Below, in pieces: positions 1-9,510 of a stretch of DNA of 45,787 nucleotides. The DNA is from an uncultured Lachnospiraceae bacterium. Its GTDB lineage: Bacteria > Bacillota > Clostridia > Lachnospirales > Lachnospiraceae. Each line of letters begins with the position of its first letter. Positions within the stretch are counted from its first letter, which is position 1. Below the pieces are notes generated by a model, which was not told the origin of the DNA, did no database searches, and was given only the letters and a program-made list of their open reading frames with translations. Both the position numbers and the translations under genes were made by a program. The stretch is from positions 1-45,787 of the forward strand of contig CAMOJK010000008.1 of assembly GCA_946616835.1 (NCBI GenBank), given 5' to 3'.

Positions 1-599
1 TGGAGACCGCTTTTACGGCTGCAACATTTGTGGTATTGAACAATCTTGCAGTTGGTTATGGTGAACTGGCAGTAGCTGGAATGGGCATATCCCAGAAAGT
101 GATGAGCTTCGGAAGCTATATCTATCAGGGCTTTGCCGCCGGACTGCAGCCTCTGATGGGTTACAATTGCGGCGCTAAAAATTTCGACAGGATGTTAAAG
201 CTCTTAAAGGCAAATGTGCTTGTGACCGGAGCAGTGGAGATAGTGGTGATGGTGATATTCGGTATCTTTGCACCGGTCATCATAGGAAGGTTTACTGTAA
301 ATCCGGTAGTGATCAGGTATGGCTGCAGGGTGCTCAGGGCTAACATGTTCATACTGCCTTTTGTAGGAGCTACATCGTCTTCAAGAGCGACTTTTCAGTC
401 CATGGGAAAGCCTTTGTGTGCATTGGGGATAACAATTGTGAGACAGGGAGTATTGTATATACCGTTGCTTTTTCTTATGAATTCGATGTTTGATTTTTAT
501 GGACTTATATGGGCACAGCCTGTGACGGAACTTGTGACAATGATTGGTGCGCTCATACTGCTGACAGGCTTTCTGAAAAAAATGCGGATGGATGCGTAA
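1..599 (+). CDS. MATE family efflux transporter, C-terminal part (5' end outside window)
   Basis: The reading frame is open from base 3, so the gene begins before the window. About 199 C-terminal residues are present. They are very hydrophobic, with several predicted membrane segments. The stretch GELAVAGMGISQKV, then GFAAGLQPLMGYNCGAKN, is typical of the second half of MATE (multidrug and toxic compound extrusion) transporters, where a GxxQPLxGYNxGA-like motif is conserved. Such proteins are cytoplasmic-membrane antiporters that export cationic compounds with Na+ or H+. The substrate cannot be read from this piece. The gene ends 112 bases before argH, which has its own promoter, so the two are probably not one unit. 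Confidence 0.85.
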   Translation, partial: ETAFTAATFVVLNNLAVGYGELAVAGMGISQKVMSFGSYIYQGFAAGLQPLMGYNCGAKNFDRMLKLLKANVLVTGAVEIVVMVIFGIFAPVIIGRFTVNPVVIRYGCRVLRANMFILPFVGATSSSRATFQSMGKPLCALGITIVRQGVLYIPLLFLMNSMFDFYGLIWAQPVTELVTMIGALILLTGFLKKMRMDA

Positions 600-643
600 C
601 CGGTTTGGACAGTTAATAAAAGCTTCCCACACTAAATCGGCAG

Positions 644-672
644 TTGAAATTATTATCATCATGTGAAATAAT
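644..672 (+). promoter_or_regulatory. Predicted sigma-A promoter of argH
   Basis: TTGAAA (644-649) and AATAAT (667-672) are separated by exactly 17 bases, each one mismatch from consensus. It lies 40 bases before the argH start, in the only gap between argH and the upstream transporter gene. Confidence 0.6.
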
Positions 673-711
673 GTAGCAATAAAATCAGGATTAAACAAAG
701 AGGAGAGCTAT

Positions 712-2088
712 ATGGCACAGCTTTGGGGAGGTCGTTTTACAAAGGAAACAGATAAGAATGTTTATCTTTTTAATGCGTCCATTAATTTCGATAAAAGGCT
801 TTATAAGCAGGACATAGAAGGAAGCATTGCGCATGCAACTATGCTGTCCCGCCAGGGAATCATTTCTGAGGAAGAAAAGGATTCAATAGTAAAAGGACTT
901 AATGACATAAGGAATGAGCTTGAAAACGGAACCCTTGAGATTACTGAAGAGTATGAGGATATCCATAGCTTTGTAGAGGCTAAGCTTACGGAACGCATAG
1001 GTGATGCAGGGAAGAAGCTTCATACAGGACGCAGCCGTAATGACCAGGTGGCTCTGGACATGAAGCTTTATATAAGGAATGCGGTGGATGAGACCGATTC
1101 GCGGGTGAAGGAACTGCAGGGGGCTCTGCTTAAGATAATGGAAGATAATCTCGATACATATATGCCGGGATTTACCCATATGCAGAAGGCTCAGCCTGTG
1201 ACACTGGCTCATCATACAGGTGCTTACTTTGAGATGTTCATAAGGGACAGATCAAGACTATCGGATATAAGGAAGAGGATGAATACCTGTCCTCTGGGCT
1301 CCGGAGCACTTGCAGGTACCACATATCCGCTGGACAGGGATTTTACCGCTGAGTTCCTTGGCTTTGATGCTCCTACAGGCAACTCAATGGATTCTGTATC
1401 GGACAGGGACTATATTATAGAATACCTGGATGCCCTTTCCATTATAATGATGCACCTTTCAAGGTTCTGTGAGGAGATAATCTGCTGGAACTCAAATGAG
1501 TACCGTTTTGTGGAGATAGATGACGGATTTTCGACAGGCTCATCCATTATGCCGCAGAAGAAAAATCCGGATATCGCTGAGCTTGTAAGAGGCAAGACTG
1601 GAAGAGTGTACGGAGCATTAATGGGAATGCTCACCACGATGAAAGGCATCCCTCTCGCATATAATAAGGATCTGCAGGAGGATAAGGAAGGCGTATTTGA
1701 TGCCATAGATACCGTGTCAGAGTGCCTGGAAATGTTTACGGGAATGGTTGTCACTATGAAGTTCCGCAGGGATGTGATGGAAGAAAGTGCAAAGAAAGGC
1801 TTTACCAATGCAACAGATGCGGCAGACTATCTGGTGAGAAAGGGAATGCCTTTCAGGGATGCACACTCCGTCATAGGCAGGCTTGTATTGGAATGTATCG
1901 ACAAGGACAAGAGCATAGAAGAAATGTCCCTGGAGGAACTTAAGGAAATCTCTTCAATGTTCGATGAAGATATATATGAAGCTGTTTCAATGAAGACTTG
2001 TGTGGAGCGCCGACTCACTAAGGGCGCACCGGGACATAAGGTTATGGAAGAAGCGGTGGAAGCATATAAAAAATATCTTGCCGGCTGA
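712..2088 (+). CDS. argH: Argininosuccinate lyase
   Basis: This cytosolic enzyme splits argininosuccinate into arginine and fumarate, the last step of arginine synthesis. The 458-residue length is normal for the family. The N-terminus (AQLWGGRFT) is characteristic, and the fumarase/aspartase superfamily signature GSSIMPQKKNPD begins near residue 276 and carries the catalytic serine loop. The HTGRSRNDQV substrate-binding motif is also present. A strong ribosome site (AGAGGAGAG) precedes the ATG. No other arginine gene is adjacent, so argH appears to be a single gene with its own promoter. The 79-base gap to asd has no obvious terminator. Confidence 0.97.
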   Translation: MAQLWGGRFTKETDKNVYLFNASINFDKRLYKQDIEGSIAHATMLSRQGIISEEEKDSIVKGLNDIRNELENGTLEITEEYEDIHSFVEAKLTERIGDAGKKLHTGRSRNDQVALDMKLYIRNAVDETDSRVKELQGALLKIMEDNLDTYMPGFTHMQKAQPVTLAHHTGAYFEMFIRDRSRLSDIRKRMNTCPLGSGALAGTTYPLDRDFTAEFLGFDAPTGNSMDSVSDRDYIIEYLDALSIIMMHLSRFCEEIICWNSNEYRFVEIDDGFSTGSSIMPQKKNPDIAELVRGKTGRVYGALMGMLTTMKGIPLAYNKDLQEDKEGVFDAIDTVSECLEMFTGMVVTMKFRRDVMEESAKKGFTNATDAADYLVRKGMPFRDAHSVIGRLVLECIDKDKSIEEMSLEELKEISSMFDEDIYEAVSMKTCVERRLTKGAPGHKVMEEAVEAYKKYLAG

Positions 2089-2167
2089 ACAGTATATTCC
2101 GTTTCCTGCGGAACGTTAATCATTTAAACGGATTAAATATCATCAAATAAAAATAAGGAGAAAAACT

Positions 2168-3250
2168 ATGGAAAAGTTAAGAGCAGCAATTTTAGGTGCA
2201 ACAGGTATGGTAGGACAGAGGTTCATTACCATTTTATCAACTCACCCCTGGTTTGAGGTTACTGTAGTGGCAGCAAGTCCCAGGAGCGCAGGCAAGACCT
2301 ATGAAGAGGCAGTAGGTGACAGATGGAAGATGGATGTTCCCATGCCTGAAGCAGTAAAGAAGCTTGTTGTAATGAACGTTAACGAGGTTGAGGCGGTTGC
2401 ATCCCAGGTCGATTTCTGTTTTTCAGCTGTTGATATGACTAAGGATGAGATAAGGGCTATCGAGGAAGCTTATGCAAAGACAGAGACACCTGTTGTGTCA
2501 AACAACAGCGCACACCGTTGGACACCTGATGTTCCCATGGTAGTGCCTGAGATCAATCCCGAGCATATGGATGTTATCGAGTTCCAGAAGAAACGTCTGG
2601 GTACAAAGAGAGGCTTTATCGCAGTTAAGCCTAATTGCTCTATTCAGGCTTATGCACCTGTATTTACTGCATGGATGGAGTATGAGCCTTATGAGGCAAT
2701 CGTATCTACATATCAGGCAATAAGCGGCGCAGGAAAGACCTTTAAGGACTGGCCGGAGATGGTAGGCAACATAATCCCTTATATCGGTGGTGAGGAAGAG
2801 AAGTCCGAGAAAGAGCCTCTTCGTCTGTGGGGTAAGATTGAGAATGGTGTTATCGTACCGGCCACATCACCTGTGATCACCAGCCAGTGCATCCGTGTGC
2901 CGGTACTCAACGGACATACTGCTTCCGTATTTGTAAAGCTTAAGAAAAAGGCTACAAAGGAAGAGCTTATTGAGAAGATGGTTAATTTCTCAGGTGAGCC
3001 TCAGAAATTGCAGTTGCCCAGTGCACCTAAGCAGTTCATCCAGTATCTTGAGGAAGACAACCGTCCTCAGGTAGCACTTGATGTTGACTATGAAGGTGGT
3101 ATGGGTATAAGTGTAGGCCGTCTTCGTGAGGACAGTGTTTACGACTGGAAATTCGTAGGCCTTGCACACAATACTTTGAGAGGCGCCGCAGGCGGAGCTG
3201 TACTTTGTGCAGAGCTCTTAAAGGCAAAGGGATATATTACTGCAAAGTAA
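2168..3250 (+). CDS. asd: Aspartate-semialdehyde dehydrogenase
   Basis: It reduces aspartyl phosphate to aspartate semialdehyde with NADPH, the branch point to lysine/diaminopimelate, threonine and methionine. The N-terminal GATGMVGQRF is the nucleotide-binding P-loop of this family. The catalytic cysteine is C157 in KPNCSIQ. The 360-residue length and the motifs fit the archaeal/fungal-type branch rather than the shorter E. coli-like branch. AAGGAG precedes the ATG. The stop is followed within 25 bases by the next gene, suggesting an operon of asd, an ATPase and topB, which is a functionally mixed grouping. Confidence 0.95.
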   Translation: MEKLRAAILGATGMVGQRFITILSTHPWFEVTVVAASPRSAGKTYEEAVGDRWKMDVPMPEAVKKLVVMNVNEVEAVASQVDFCFSAVDMTKDEIRAIEEAYAKTETPVVSNNSAHRWTPDVPMVVPEINPEHMDVIEFQKKRLGTKRGFIAVKPNCSIQAYAPVFTAWMEYEPYEAIVSTYQAISGAGKTFKDWPEMVGNIIPYIGGEEEKSEKEPLRLWGKIENGVIVPATSPVITSQCIRVPVLNGHTASVFVKLKKKATKEELIEKMVNFSGEPQKLQLPSAPKQFIQYLEEDNRPQVALDVDYEGGMGISVGRLREDSVYDWKFVGLAHNTLRGAAGGAVLCAELLKAKGYITAK

Positions 3251-3274
3251 GGGGTGCTCGTCAAGGTGGATAAT

Positions 3275-4639
3275 ATGTATGTCGGTAGAAAAAAAGAGTC
3301 AGCTTACCTGTCTGAAGTATATCAGAAAGAAGGCAGCGGGCTTTATGTACTGTACGGCTGTCCCGGTATAGGAAAGACTGCTCTGGCCCTCAGGTTTGCA
3401 AAGGGAAAGAATTACAGTTATTATCAGGCAAGAAGCTGTGCCGAAATGCATCAGAAACTATTATGGATGAGAGAAGCAGGCGGACTTGGTGAGGGTCTGC
3501 CTGCATATTATGATATTTTCAGGGCATTATATGATGATGCCATGGAAAAGGATCCGGAGAAAAAATTTGTTCTGATGGTTGATGAGTTTCAGGATATCAT
3601 CCGATACTCGGAGACATTTATGGATGATCTGGTTGAGTTTGTCGAGACGGCGGAGACTGATGTCTTTGTCCTTCTTATATCATCTTCCATATCTTTTGTT
3701 GAAAATGATTTCGTTCCAAGGATAGGAAAGCTGTCGCAGGCTATCAAGGGTTTTTACAAGCTGCCGGAGCTTGGCTTCCTGGACTGCGTCAATTTCTTTT
3801 CAAAATACAGCACTAAGGAGTGCATGGAAGTATACAGCATCCTGGGGGGGATTCCTGCCTATTGGGAACAGTTTTCCGATGAAGTCAGCGTAAAGGACAA
3901 CATCATAAAGAAAATCCTGAATAAGGACAGTATGTTATGCAGGGAAGGCATGCGGCTTGTGGAAGAGGAACTCAGGGAGACAAGTGTTTACTGCACTATT
4001 CTCCACTGCATGGCCAATGGCATGAATAAGCTGAATGACCTGCATCTTTACACAAATTATTCCAGGGCAAAGATTAGCGTCTACTTAAGGAATCTCATGG
4101 AGATGGAACTTGTAAAAAAGGTCTTTCCTTTTGACGGGGCTTCCCTTGAAAATGCAAGAAAGGGCCTTTACCGTATAGGACCTCATTTCCTTTTGTTCTA
4201 TTTCCGTTTTATATATGGCAATGCATCACAGTATCAGTGTGTTGATGCTGAAGAGTTTTATGAGAGCTTTGTTAAGCCGGAACTCGACTCATTTTACGGT
4301 GAAAGCTTTTCGCGTGTATGCAGGGAGTACCTAAGCATTATGAATGATGAGCATGGTCTGCCCATAGATGCAGTTACTACCGGTGAGTGGCCCGGGAAAA
4401 AGGGCAGCATAGACATAGTCATGCAGGATCAGGAAGAAACCAATCTGCTTGCGTTCTGTATTTCAGGTGAGGAAATGACTGATGTGGATGCTCTTGACCG
4501 TGCTTTTGATATCGCGGAAAATGCTTCACTTACACCAGATTATATTTATATTTTTTCCAGAGGCAGCTTTACGGATGAACTCCGGGAAGAAGCTGAAAAG
4601 ACAGGCGGCGTTACGCTTATTGGCATAGACGATCTGTGA
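3275..4639 (+). CDS. Archaeal-type AAA ATPase with C-terminal DUF234-like region
   Basis: The protein begins with the family-typical YVGRKKES, then a Walker A motif GCPGIGKTAL (about residues 28-37) and a Walker B motif VLMVDEFQD. This pattern is that of the archaeal ATPase family (ATPase_2/AAA_14), whose C-terminal half usually carries a DUF234 nuclease-like domain. The C-terminal part here (SFSRVCREYL, then KGSIDIVMQD and LLAFCIS) fits such a domain. I chose ATG 3275, which has AAGGTGG five bases upstream. A GTG at 3254, right after the asd stop, would add seven residues. The cellular role is not established. It sits between asd and topB. Confidence 0.8.
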   Translation: MYVGRKKESAYLSEVYQKEGSGLYVLYGCPGIGKTALALRFAKGKNYSYYQARSCAEMHQKLLWMREAGGLGEGLPAYYDIFRALYDDAMEKDPEKKFVLMVDEFQDIIRYSETFMDDLVEFVETAETDVFVLLISSSISFVENDFVPRIGKLSQAIKGFYKLPELGFLDCVNFFSKYSTKECMEVYSILGGIPAYWEQFSDEVSVKDNIIKKILNKDSMLCREGMRLVEEELRETSVYCTILHCMANGMNKLNDLHLYTNYSRAKISVYLRNLMEMELVKKVFPFDGASLENARKGLYRIGPHFLLFYFRFIYGNASQYQCVDAEEFYESFVKPELDSFYGESFSRVCREYLSIMNDEHGLPIDAVTTGEWPGKKGSIDIVMQDQEETNLLAFCISGEEMTDVDALDRAFDIAENASLTPDYIYIFSRGSFTDELREEAEKTGGVTLIGIDDL

Positions 4640-4657
4640 CAGGTGAGGTAGGGAGTT

Positions 4658-6802
4658 TTGTCGGATAAGGCTTTATTTATCGCCGAGAAACCTTCTGTTG
4701 CACAGGAGTTTGCCAAGGCGCTTAAATATAATATGAAGCGTGCAAACGGCTACCTTGAAAGCGAGGAGGCCGTTATCACATGGTGTGTAGGTCATCTTGT
4801 CAGCATGAGCTATCCGGATAAGTACAGTCCGGAGCTTAAGCGCTGGAGTTTTGAGACTATTCCTTTTATTCCCAATGAATTTAAATACGAGGTGATCCCA
4901 TCTGCGGCAGCGCAGTTTAAGATAGTCAGTGCCCTCCTTAACAGGGCTGACATAAAGACTATCTATGTCTGCACCGACTCGGGACGGGAAGGTGAGTATA
5001 TCTACCGGCTCGTGGCACAAGAGGCCCATGTGAGCGGTAAGGTGCAGAAGCGGGTGTGGATCGATTCCCAGACCGAGGAAGAGATACAGCGCGGTATACG
5101 GGAGGCAAAGGACATAAGTGCTTATGATAATCTCTCAAATGCCGCATATCTTAGGGCTCAGGCAGATTATCTGATGGGAATAAATTTTTCCAGGGCCCTT
5201 ACCTTAAAATACGGCGGCTATGTAAAGAGCTATCTGAAAGCCGACCGTGCGGCTATTTCAGTGGGCAGGGTAATGACATGCGTACTGGGAATGGTTGTTA
5301 TCAGGGAACGGGAGATAAGACAGTTTAAAAAGACACCGTTTTACCGTATAAACGGTAATTTTGTGATAGGCGGAAAGACTATTCCGGCGCAGTGGCGTGC
5401 AGTGGAAGGTTCTGCCTATTTCGGCTCGCCGCTTCTGTATAAGGATAACGGATTCTTAAAAAAGGAAGATGCAGAAGGCCTGATAAAAAAGATACAGGCT
5501 GATGCTTCCTGTAAGAACGGTACATCAGCCGTGATCGCTGCTAAGGAAAAGAAAACGGAGAAAAAAAATGCACCCCTCCTTTTTAACCTGGCGGAGCTGC
5601 AGAATATCTGCTCAAAGTTTTTCAAGATTTCTCCTGACGAAACACTTAAGATAGCTCAGGAACTCTATGAGAAAAAGCTTACAACCTATCCCAGAACAGA
5701 CGCCAGAGTTCTTTCAACAGCAGTAGCGAAGGTGATAGATAAGAATATAAAAGGCCTTACATCATATCCCATATGTTCTGCCATTGCTGCTGATGTTCTG
5801 AAGAATGGCACATATAAGAATATTGCAAAGAGCCGTTATGTGAATGACAAGCAGATAACTGACCACTATGCTATCATTCCTACCGGGCAGGGATTTCAGA
5901 ACCTGCAGGGATTATCTCCTGTGAGCGCAAAAGTTTATGAAGTTATAGTCCGCAGGTTTCTTGCGATTTTCTATCTACCGCAGGTGTATAAAAAGATTTC
6001 TCTTACGCTTAAGCAGGGAAGTGAGACTTTCTTTGCGGGTTTCAAGGTAATGGAAAGTGAAGGCTTCGGAGCAGTGATGAAGTACAGCTTCTTTAAGAAT
6101 AACACTGCGGATAGTACTGAAAACGGAAATGATGAGAATAGCAGTGGCGGTGACGCTGCAGGGAAGAAGTCTGATAATGCGGATAATGAAGAAGCCGAGT
6201 ATGGTTGTGATCCGGAGTTCCTTAAAATCCTGTCGGGACTAAAAGACGGGACGGAGACAGTGTGTGCCGGCCATGACATAAAGGAAGGGGAAACATCCCC
6301 TCCGAAAAGGTATAATTCCGGCAGTTTGATACTTGCCATGGAAAATGCCGGACAGCTCATAGAAGATGAGGAGATGCGTGCCCAGATAAAAGGCTCCGGT
6401 ATCGGCACAAGTGCCACAAGGGCGGATATTCTGGATAAACTCATAAATAAAGAGGAGTATCTTGCACTCAATAAAAAGACTCAGATTATCATGCCTACAT
6501 TAAAAGGTGAAATGGTCTTTGATGTGGTCCGTTATTCCATAGGTTCTATGCTTAATCCTACGCTGACAGCCAGCTGGGAGAAGGGGCTTTCCCAGGTCAC
6601 TGAAGGTGAGCTGGGGAAAAATGATTATACTGTCAAGCTTAATGAATTTGTAAGGAACAATACAGAAAAGGTAAAAGGACTTACCAATACTTCGACATTG
6701 TATAAATGCTTCGATTACGCTGCATCCTTTTATAAGGATGCCGGAAATACCAAGGATAAGGGAAAGTCAAAAACAAAAGCTAAGAAAAAGCAGGAGGGTT
6801 GA
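4658..6802 (+). CDS. topB: DNA topoisomerase III (type IA)
   Basis: Type IA topoisomerase that passes single DNA strands through a transient 5'-phosphotyrosine break and decatenates replication intermediates. The Toprim domain is at the N-terminus (LFIAEKPSVAQ, then CTDSGREGEYIYR). The catalytic tyrosine is Y344 in TTYPRTDARVL. The 714-residue length fits Firmicute TopB. There is no zinc-finger tail; the C-terminus is a Lys-rich stretch. A low-complexity insert rich in Asn, Asp, Glu and Ser lies near residues 485-520. The start codon is TTG, supported by the GAGGTAGGGAG ribosome site and by the family N-terminus beginning there. It starts 18 bases after the ATPase gene. Confidence 0.93.
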   Translation: MSDKALFIAEKPSVAQEFAKALKYNMKRANGYLESEEAVITWCVGHLVSMSYPDKYSPELKRWSFETIPFIPNEFKYEVIPSAAAQFKIVSALLNRADIKTIYVCTDSGREGEYIYRLVAQEAHVSGKVQKRVWIDSQTEEEIQRGIREAKDISAYDNLSNAAYLRAQADYLMGINFSRALTLKYGGYVKSYLKADRAAISVGRVMTCVLGMVVIREREIRQFKKTPFYRINGNFVIGGKTIPAQWRAVEGSAYFGSPLLYKDNGFLKKEDAEGLIKKIQADASCKNGTSAVIAAKEKKTEKKNAPLLFNLAELQNICSKFFKISPDETLKIAQELYEKKLTTYPRTDARVLSTAVAKVIDKNIKGLTSYPICSAIAADVLKNGTYKNIAKSRYVNDKQITDHYAIIPTGQGFQNLQGLSPVSAKVYEVIVRRFLAIFYLPQVYKKISLTLKQGSETFFAGFKVMESEGFGAVMKYSFFKNNTADSTENGNDENSSGGDAAGKKSDNADNEEAEYGCDPEFLKILSGLKDGTETVCAGHDIKEGETSPPKRYNSGSLILAMENAGQLIEDEEMRAQIKGSGIGTSATRADILDKLINKEEYLALNKKTQIIMPTLKGEMVFDVVRYSIGSMLNPTLTASWEKGLSQVTEGELGKNDYTVKLNEFVRNNTEKVKGLTNTSTLYKCFDYAASFYKDAGNTKDKGKSKTKAKKKQEG

Positions 6803-6806
6803 ATAA

Positions 6807-7478
6807 ATGGAAAATGCAAAAATCTCCAAACTTTATGATCTTACCAAGACCATAGCAGCAGGTATCTTTGAGGGAAAGGAATATCCCTGGGAGGTGCTTC
6901 CGGAAATAGGAAGTTTCATAGTTAAGCTCGGTGAGAGTTTAGATCTGGAAAAATACGAAAAGAGGGGCGAAAACATATGGGTGGCAAAAACTGCCAAAGT
7001 TTTCGAATCTGCATATCTTAACGGCCCGCTTATAATTGATGAAGGGGCTGAAGTAAGGCACTGTGCTTTCGTGAGAGGAAATGCCATTGTAGGAAAGAAC
7101 TGCGTGGTAGGAAATTCCACCGAGCTTAAGAATGTGATCCTTTTCGATAATGTCCAGGTACCTCATTACAATTATGTTGGGGATTCCGTATTGGGTTATA
7201 AGTCTCACATGGGGGCCGGCTCAATTACATCCAATGTTAAAAGTGATAAGACACTTGTAGTTGTAAAGGACGGAGAAGACCATATAGAAACGGGGCTTAA
7301 GAAATTTGGCGCAATGCTTGGAGACTATGTGGAGGTCGGATGCAATTCCGTATTGAATCCGGGATCTGTAATAGGCAGACATACAAATATATATCCTACA
7401 TCCTGTGTCCGCGGAGTGATACATGAGAATTGTATTTTCAAAAAGAACGGCGAGGTCGTGAGGAAAGAAGACAGATGA
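6807..7478 (+). CDS. Left-handed beta-helix (hexapeptide repeat) nucleotidyltransferase/acyltransferase-like protein
   Basis: The 223-residue protein has hexapeptide-repeat spacing from about residue 55 onward (AKVFESAYLNGPLIIDEGAEVRHCAFVR split over several turns, and later VEVGCNSVLNPGSVIG). This predicts a left-handed beta-helix like the C-terminal domain of GlmU-type UDP-GlcNAc pyrophosphorylases. The N-terminal nucleotidyltransferase domain of GlmU is absent, so it is at most a transferase or a sugar-binding relative. Related short proteins in Clostridia are named UDP-N-acetylglucosamine pyrophosphorylase-like. It starts four bases after topB and its stop overlaps the start of the HD gene (ATGA), so the three are co-transcribed. 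Confidence 0.75.
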   Translation: MENAKISKLYDLTKTIAAGIFEGKEYPWEVLPEIGSFIVKLGESLDLEKYEKRGENIWVAKTAKVFESAYLNGPLIIDEGAEVRHCAFVRGNAIVGKNCVVGNSTELKNVILFDNVQVPHYNYVGDSVLGYKSHMGAGSITSNVKSDKTLVVVKDGEDHIETGLKKFGAMLGDYVEVGCNSVLNPGSVIGRHTNIYPTSCVRGVIHENCIFKKNGEVVRKEDR

Positions 7479-7969
7479 AAATAAGGTATCTTTTCATAAG
7501 GCACCTTCCGCCTGAAAAGCTTAAGGTATTTAAGAATGTGCTTCGCGAAACCCGTCAGGATTCACGATTTGATGAAATGACGAATTTTATCCAGCACGGC
7601 GATACCACGGTCAAGGAACACTGCATCACTGTGGCATACACCGCTTATTTTCTTGTGGTAAAGTTTGGCCTGAAGGTTGATGAAAGGTCCCTTATAAGGG
7701 GGGCTCTTCTTCATGATTATTTTCTTTATGACTGGCATGAAAAATCCATGGCTAATATGATACACGGGTTTACGCATCCGCATAAAGCGTTCCTTCAGGC
7801 AAAGAAGGATTTTGAGCTAAGCCATGTTGAGTCTGATATGATAAGGCATCATATGTTCCCGCTTACGCCGATGCCACCGAAAACAAAGGAAGGGATTATC
7901 CTTTGTATTGCGGATAAGATATGTGCGACAAAAGAGACTGTTATGGGGCGTTTTCCCTGGAGGACTTAA
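7475..7969 (+). CDS. HD domain phosphohydrolase-like protein
   Basis: A compact 164-residue protein with the HD-superfamily pattern: a histidine in VKEHCITVAY, the HD pair in GALLHDYFLYDW, and a late aspartate in CIADKICATKE. These residues bind metal in HD hydrolases acting on nucleotides or phosphoesters. The substrate is unknown. I chose ATG 7475, which overlaps the previous stop as ATGA and has AGGAAAG upstream. A longer frame from 7430 would start inside the preceding gene without a ribosome site. Confidence 0.8.
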   Translation: MKIRYLFIRHLPPEKLKVFKNVLRETRQDSRFDEMTNFIQHGDTTVKEHCITVAYTAYFLVVKFGLKVDERSLIRGALLHDYFLYDWHEKSMANMIHGFTHPHKAFLQAKKDFELSHVESDMIRHHMFPLTPMPPKTKEGIILCIADKICATKETVMGRFPWRT

Positions 7970-7978
7970 GTAAAGATC

Positions 7979-8872
7979 ATGTTAATGGAATATTTATCTG
8001 ACGGAGTTTCACTTTCACCCTTTATGGTATGCGGAATGGATTTTCCGCAGCTTACCATTGCGATGCTAATATATGCTTTTACCGGTTGGATATATGAGTC
8101 AACGGTTTATTCAATTGCTGAACAGGGAAAGCTTATGAACAGGGGCTGCTTTATCGGACCGTACTGTCCCATTTATGCAGTGGTCTCCATACTTAATCTT
8201 TATCTCCTGCGGGGCATAGAATCACCCATAAAGATAATGATAGTCTCATCCCTTACGGTTTGTGCTGTAGAGTATATAACAAGCTGGGTGCTTGAAAAGG
8301 TGTTCAACGCCAGATATTGGGATTACAGTTCATATCCGTTAAATATAAATGGGCGTATAAGTGTACCCTCAGGAGTGTTCTTTGGGTTGGCCATTCTCTT
8401 TCTTGTAAAGCTTTATCATCCGGCTGTAATCAGACTTATGGCACAGATCCCGCCTAACATCAGATATTATGTTTCCATAGGTATATGGGTAGTGTTCTTA
8501 AGCGATGCTGTGTTTACAACTATAAGCATGTGCAACCTGAATAAAAAGTGCAAGGAAATTTATGATGCCATAGACAAGTATTCCGAGCAGCAGCTGGACA
8601 AGATCAATTCAAAGGCAGGAAAACTAAAGAAATTCCGCATGGTCCGCAGGGGCCAAAAGCTTGTGGTAATGGCAAAGGGCGTGAATAAGAAAATTGTGGA
8701 GGTGGAAACACATTACCTTATGGCAGTAAGGGATTTCCAGTCTACAAAATATCCGGGAATGATAGACCAGATGCGCCGGGTGTTCTCAAGGAAGGCCGGT
8801 GGCACATTTGATGAACTGTCGGATGATGATGTTGATGACGGAATCGTGATCGATACGGATGAAGAAGAGTAG
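7979..8872 (+). CDS. Putative ABC-transporter type IV (CmpB-like) membrane protein
   Basis: The first about 190 residues contain five or six membrane segments with the family hallmarks FTGWIYESTVYS, NRGCFIGPYCPIYA, VEYITSWVLEKVF and YWDYSSYPLNINGRI. These match the PF06541 family named 'putative ABC-transporter type IV', which is common in Firmicutes. The C-terminal 100 residues are a charged cytoplasmic region ending in an acidic tail rich in Asp and Glu. No ATPase partner is nearby, and transport activity is unproven for the family. A GGAGGA lies 14 bases before the ATG. A second ATG at 7985 is possible. Confidence 0.75.
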   Translation: MLMEYLSDGVSLSPFMVCGMDFPQLTIAMLIYAFTGWIYESTVYSIAEQGKLMNRGCFIGPYCPIYAVVSILNLYLLRGIESPIKIMIVSSLTVCAVEYITSWVLEKVFNARYWDYSSYPLNINGRISVPSGVFFGLAILFLVKLYHPAVIRLMAQIPPNIRYYVSIGIWVVFLSDAVFTTISMCNLNKKCKEIYDAIDKYSEQQLDKINSKAGKLKKFRMVRRGQKLVVMAKGVNKKIVEVETHYLMAVRDFQSTKYPGMIDQMRRVFSRKAGGTFDELSDDDVDDGIVIDTDEEE

Positions 8873-8917
8873 GCAGAGATATTGCCTGAAAATTTACACT
8901 TTGCCGGAATATGAGAT

Positions 8918-9406
8918 TTATTGTTTGGTTTGAAGGATATCACTTATCTGGGCCAGACACTCAAAAGCATAGTTGTAGCTGCTCCTGGCTAAGGCTTCTT
9001 TTTCCTCATCAAAGGTTTCGGCTTCATATACCTCATGATAGAGTTGCACGGCATTCCGCATGGAAGTGGCAGCACTTCGTGAAATGTCGGATATGTTTTC
9101 ATAGCCTTTAGGCGGTTTTACATCGGCCATTTGGGAAAAAGTCCTGTCCATATGGTCAAGGTAGAAGAGCAGGTCGGTGGAGGCACCCTCTGACTGAGGA
9201 TCGATTGCATTTATTGATACAGAAAGCTTCTCGACATTGGAAACAAAAGTGGTCATATTTGAAGTGTAATTCTCCACATCTTTTTTATCCGAGCAGCCTG
9301 TTATCAGTATAAATACAAGCATAATGGGAAAAAGCATGAAGTTTATGCCTGAAAAGCTTTTTGAATCTCTATTTGATGTTTTGTTTGAGTTAAGGCTGAA
9401 TTTCAT
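8918..9406 (-). CDS. Putative lipoprotein
   Basis: A minus-strand gene convergent with the preceding operon. The N-terminal region has a hydrophobic stretch ending in a lipobox, LITGC, so the mature protein would be anchored to the outer face of the membrane through a lipidated cysteine. The rest is about 120 helix-prone residues with no recognised domain, probably a helical bundle. I prefer the ATG at 9406, which has AAGGA ten bases upstream; an in-frame ATG at 9424 adds six residues. No function can be assigned. Confidence 0.65.
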   Translation of the reverse strand: MKFSLNSNKTSNRDSKSFSGINFMLFPIMLVFILITGCSDKKDVENYTSNMTTFVSNVEKLSVSINAIDPQSEGASTDLLFYLDHMDRTFSQMADVKPPKGYENISDISRSAATSMRNAVQLYHEVYEAETFDEEKEALARSSYNYAFECLAQISDILQTKQ

Positions 9407-9510
9407 GATATAATAATCCTTCAATATATGGATTTGATTTTAAGCCAAAGCTTACTTAAGTGAATTTATCACAACTCATTTAATTATTCAAGTACACGGG
9501 AGGTAGCGAG

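Noticed and set aside
9425-9510. T-box or leader-peptide attenuator upstream of ilvB
   Set aside because: The gap is only about 85 bases, with no T-box sequence, no Leu/Val/Ile-rich leader and no terminator hairpin.
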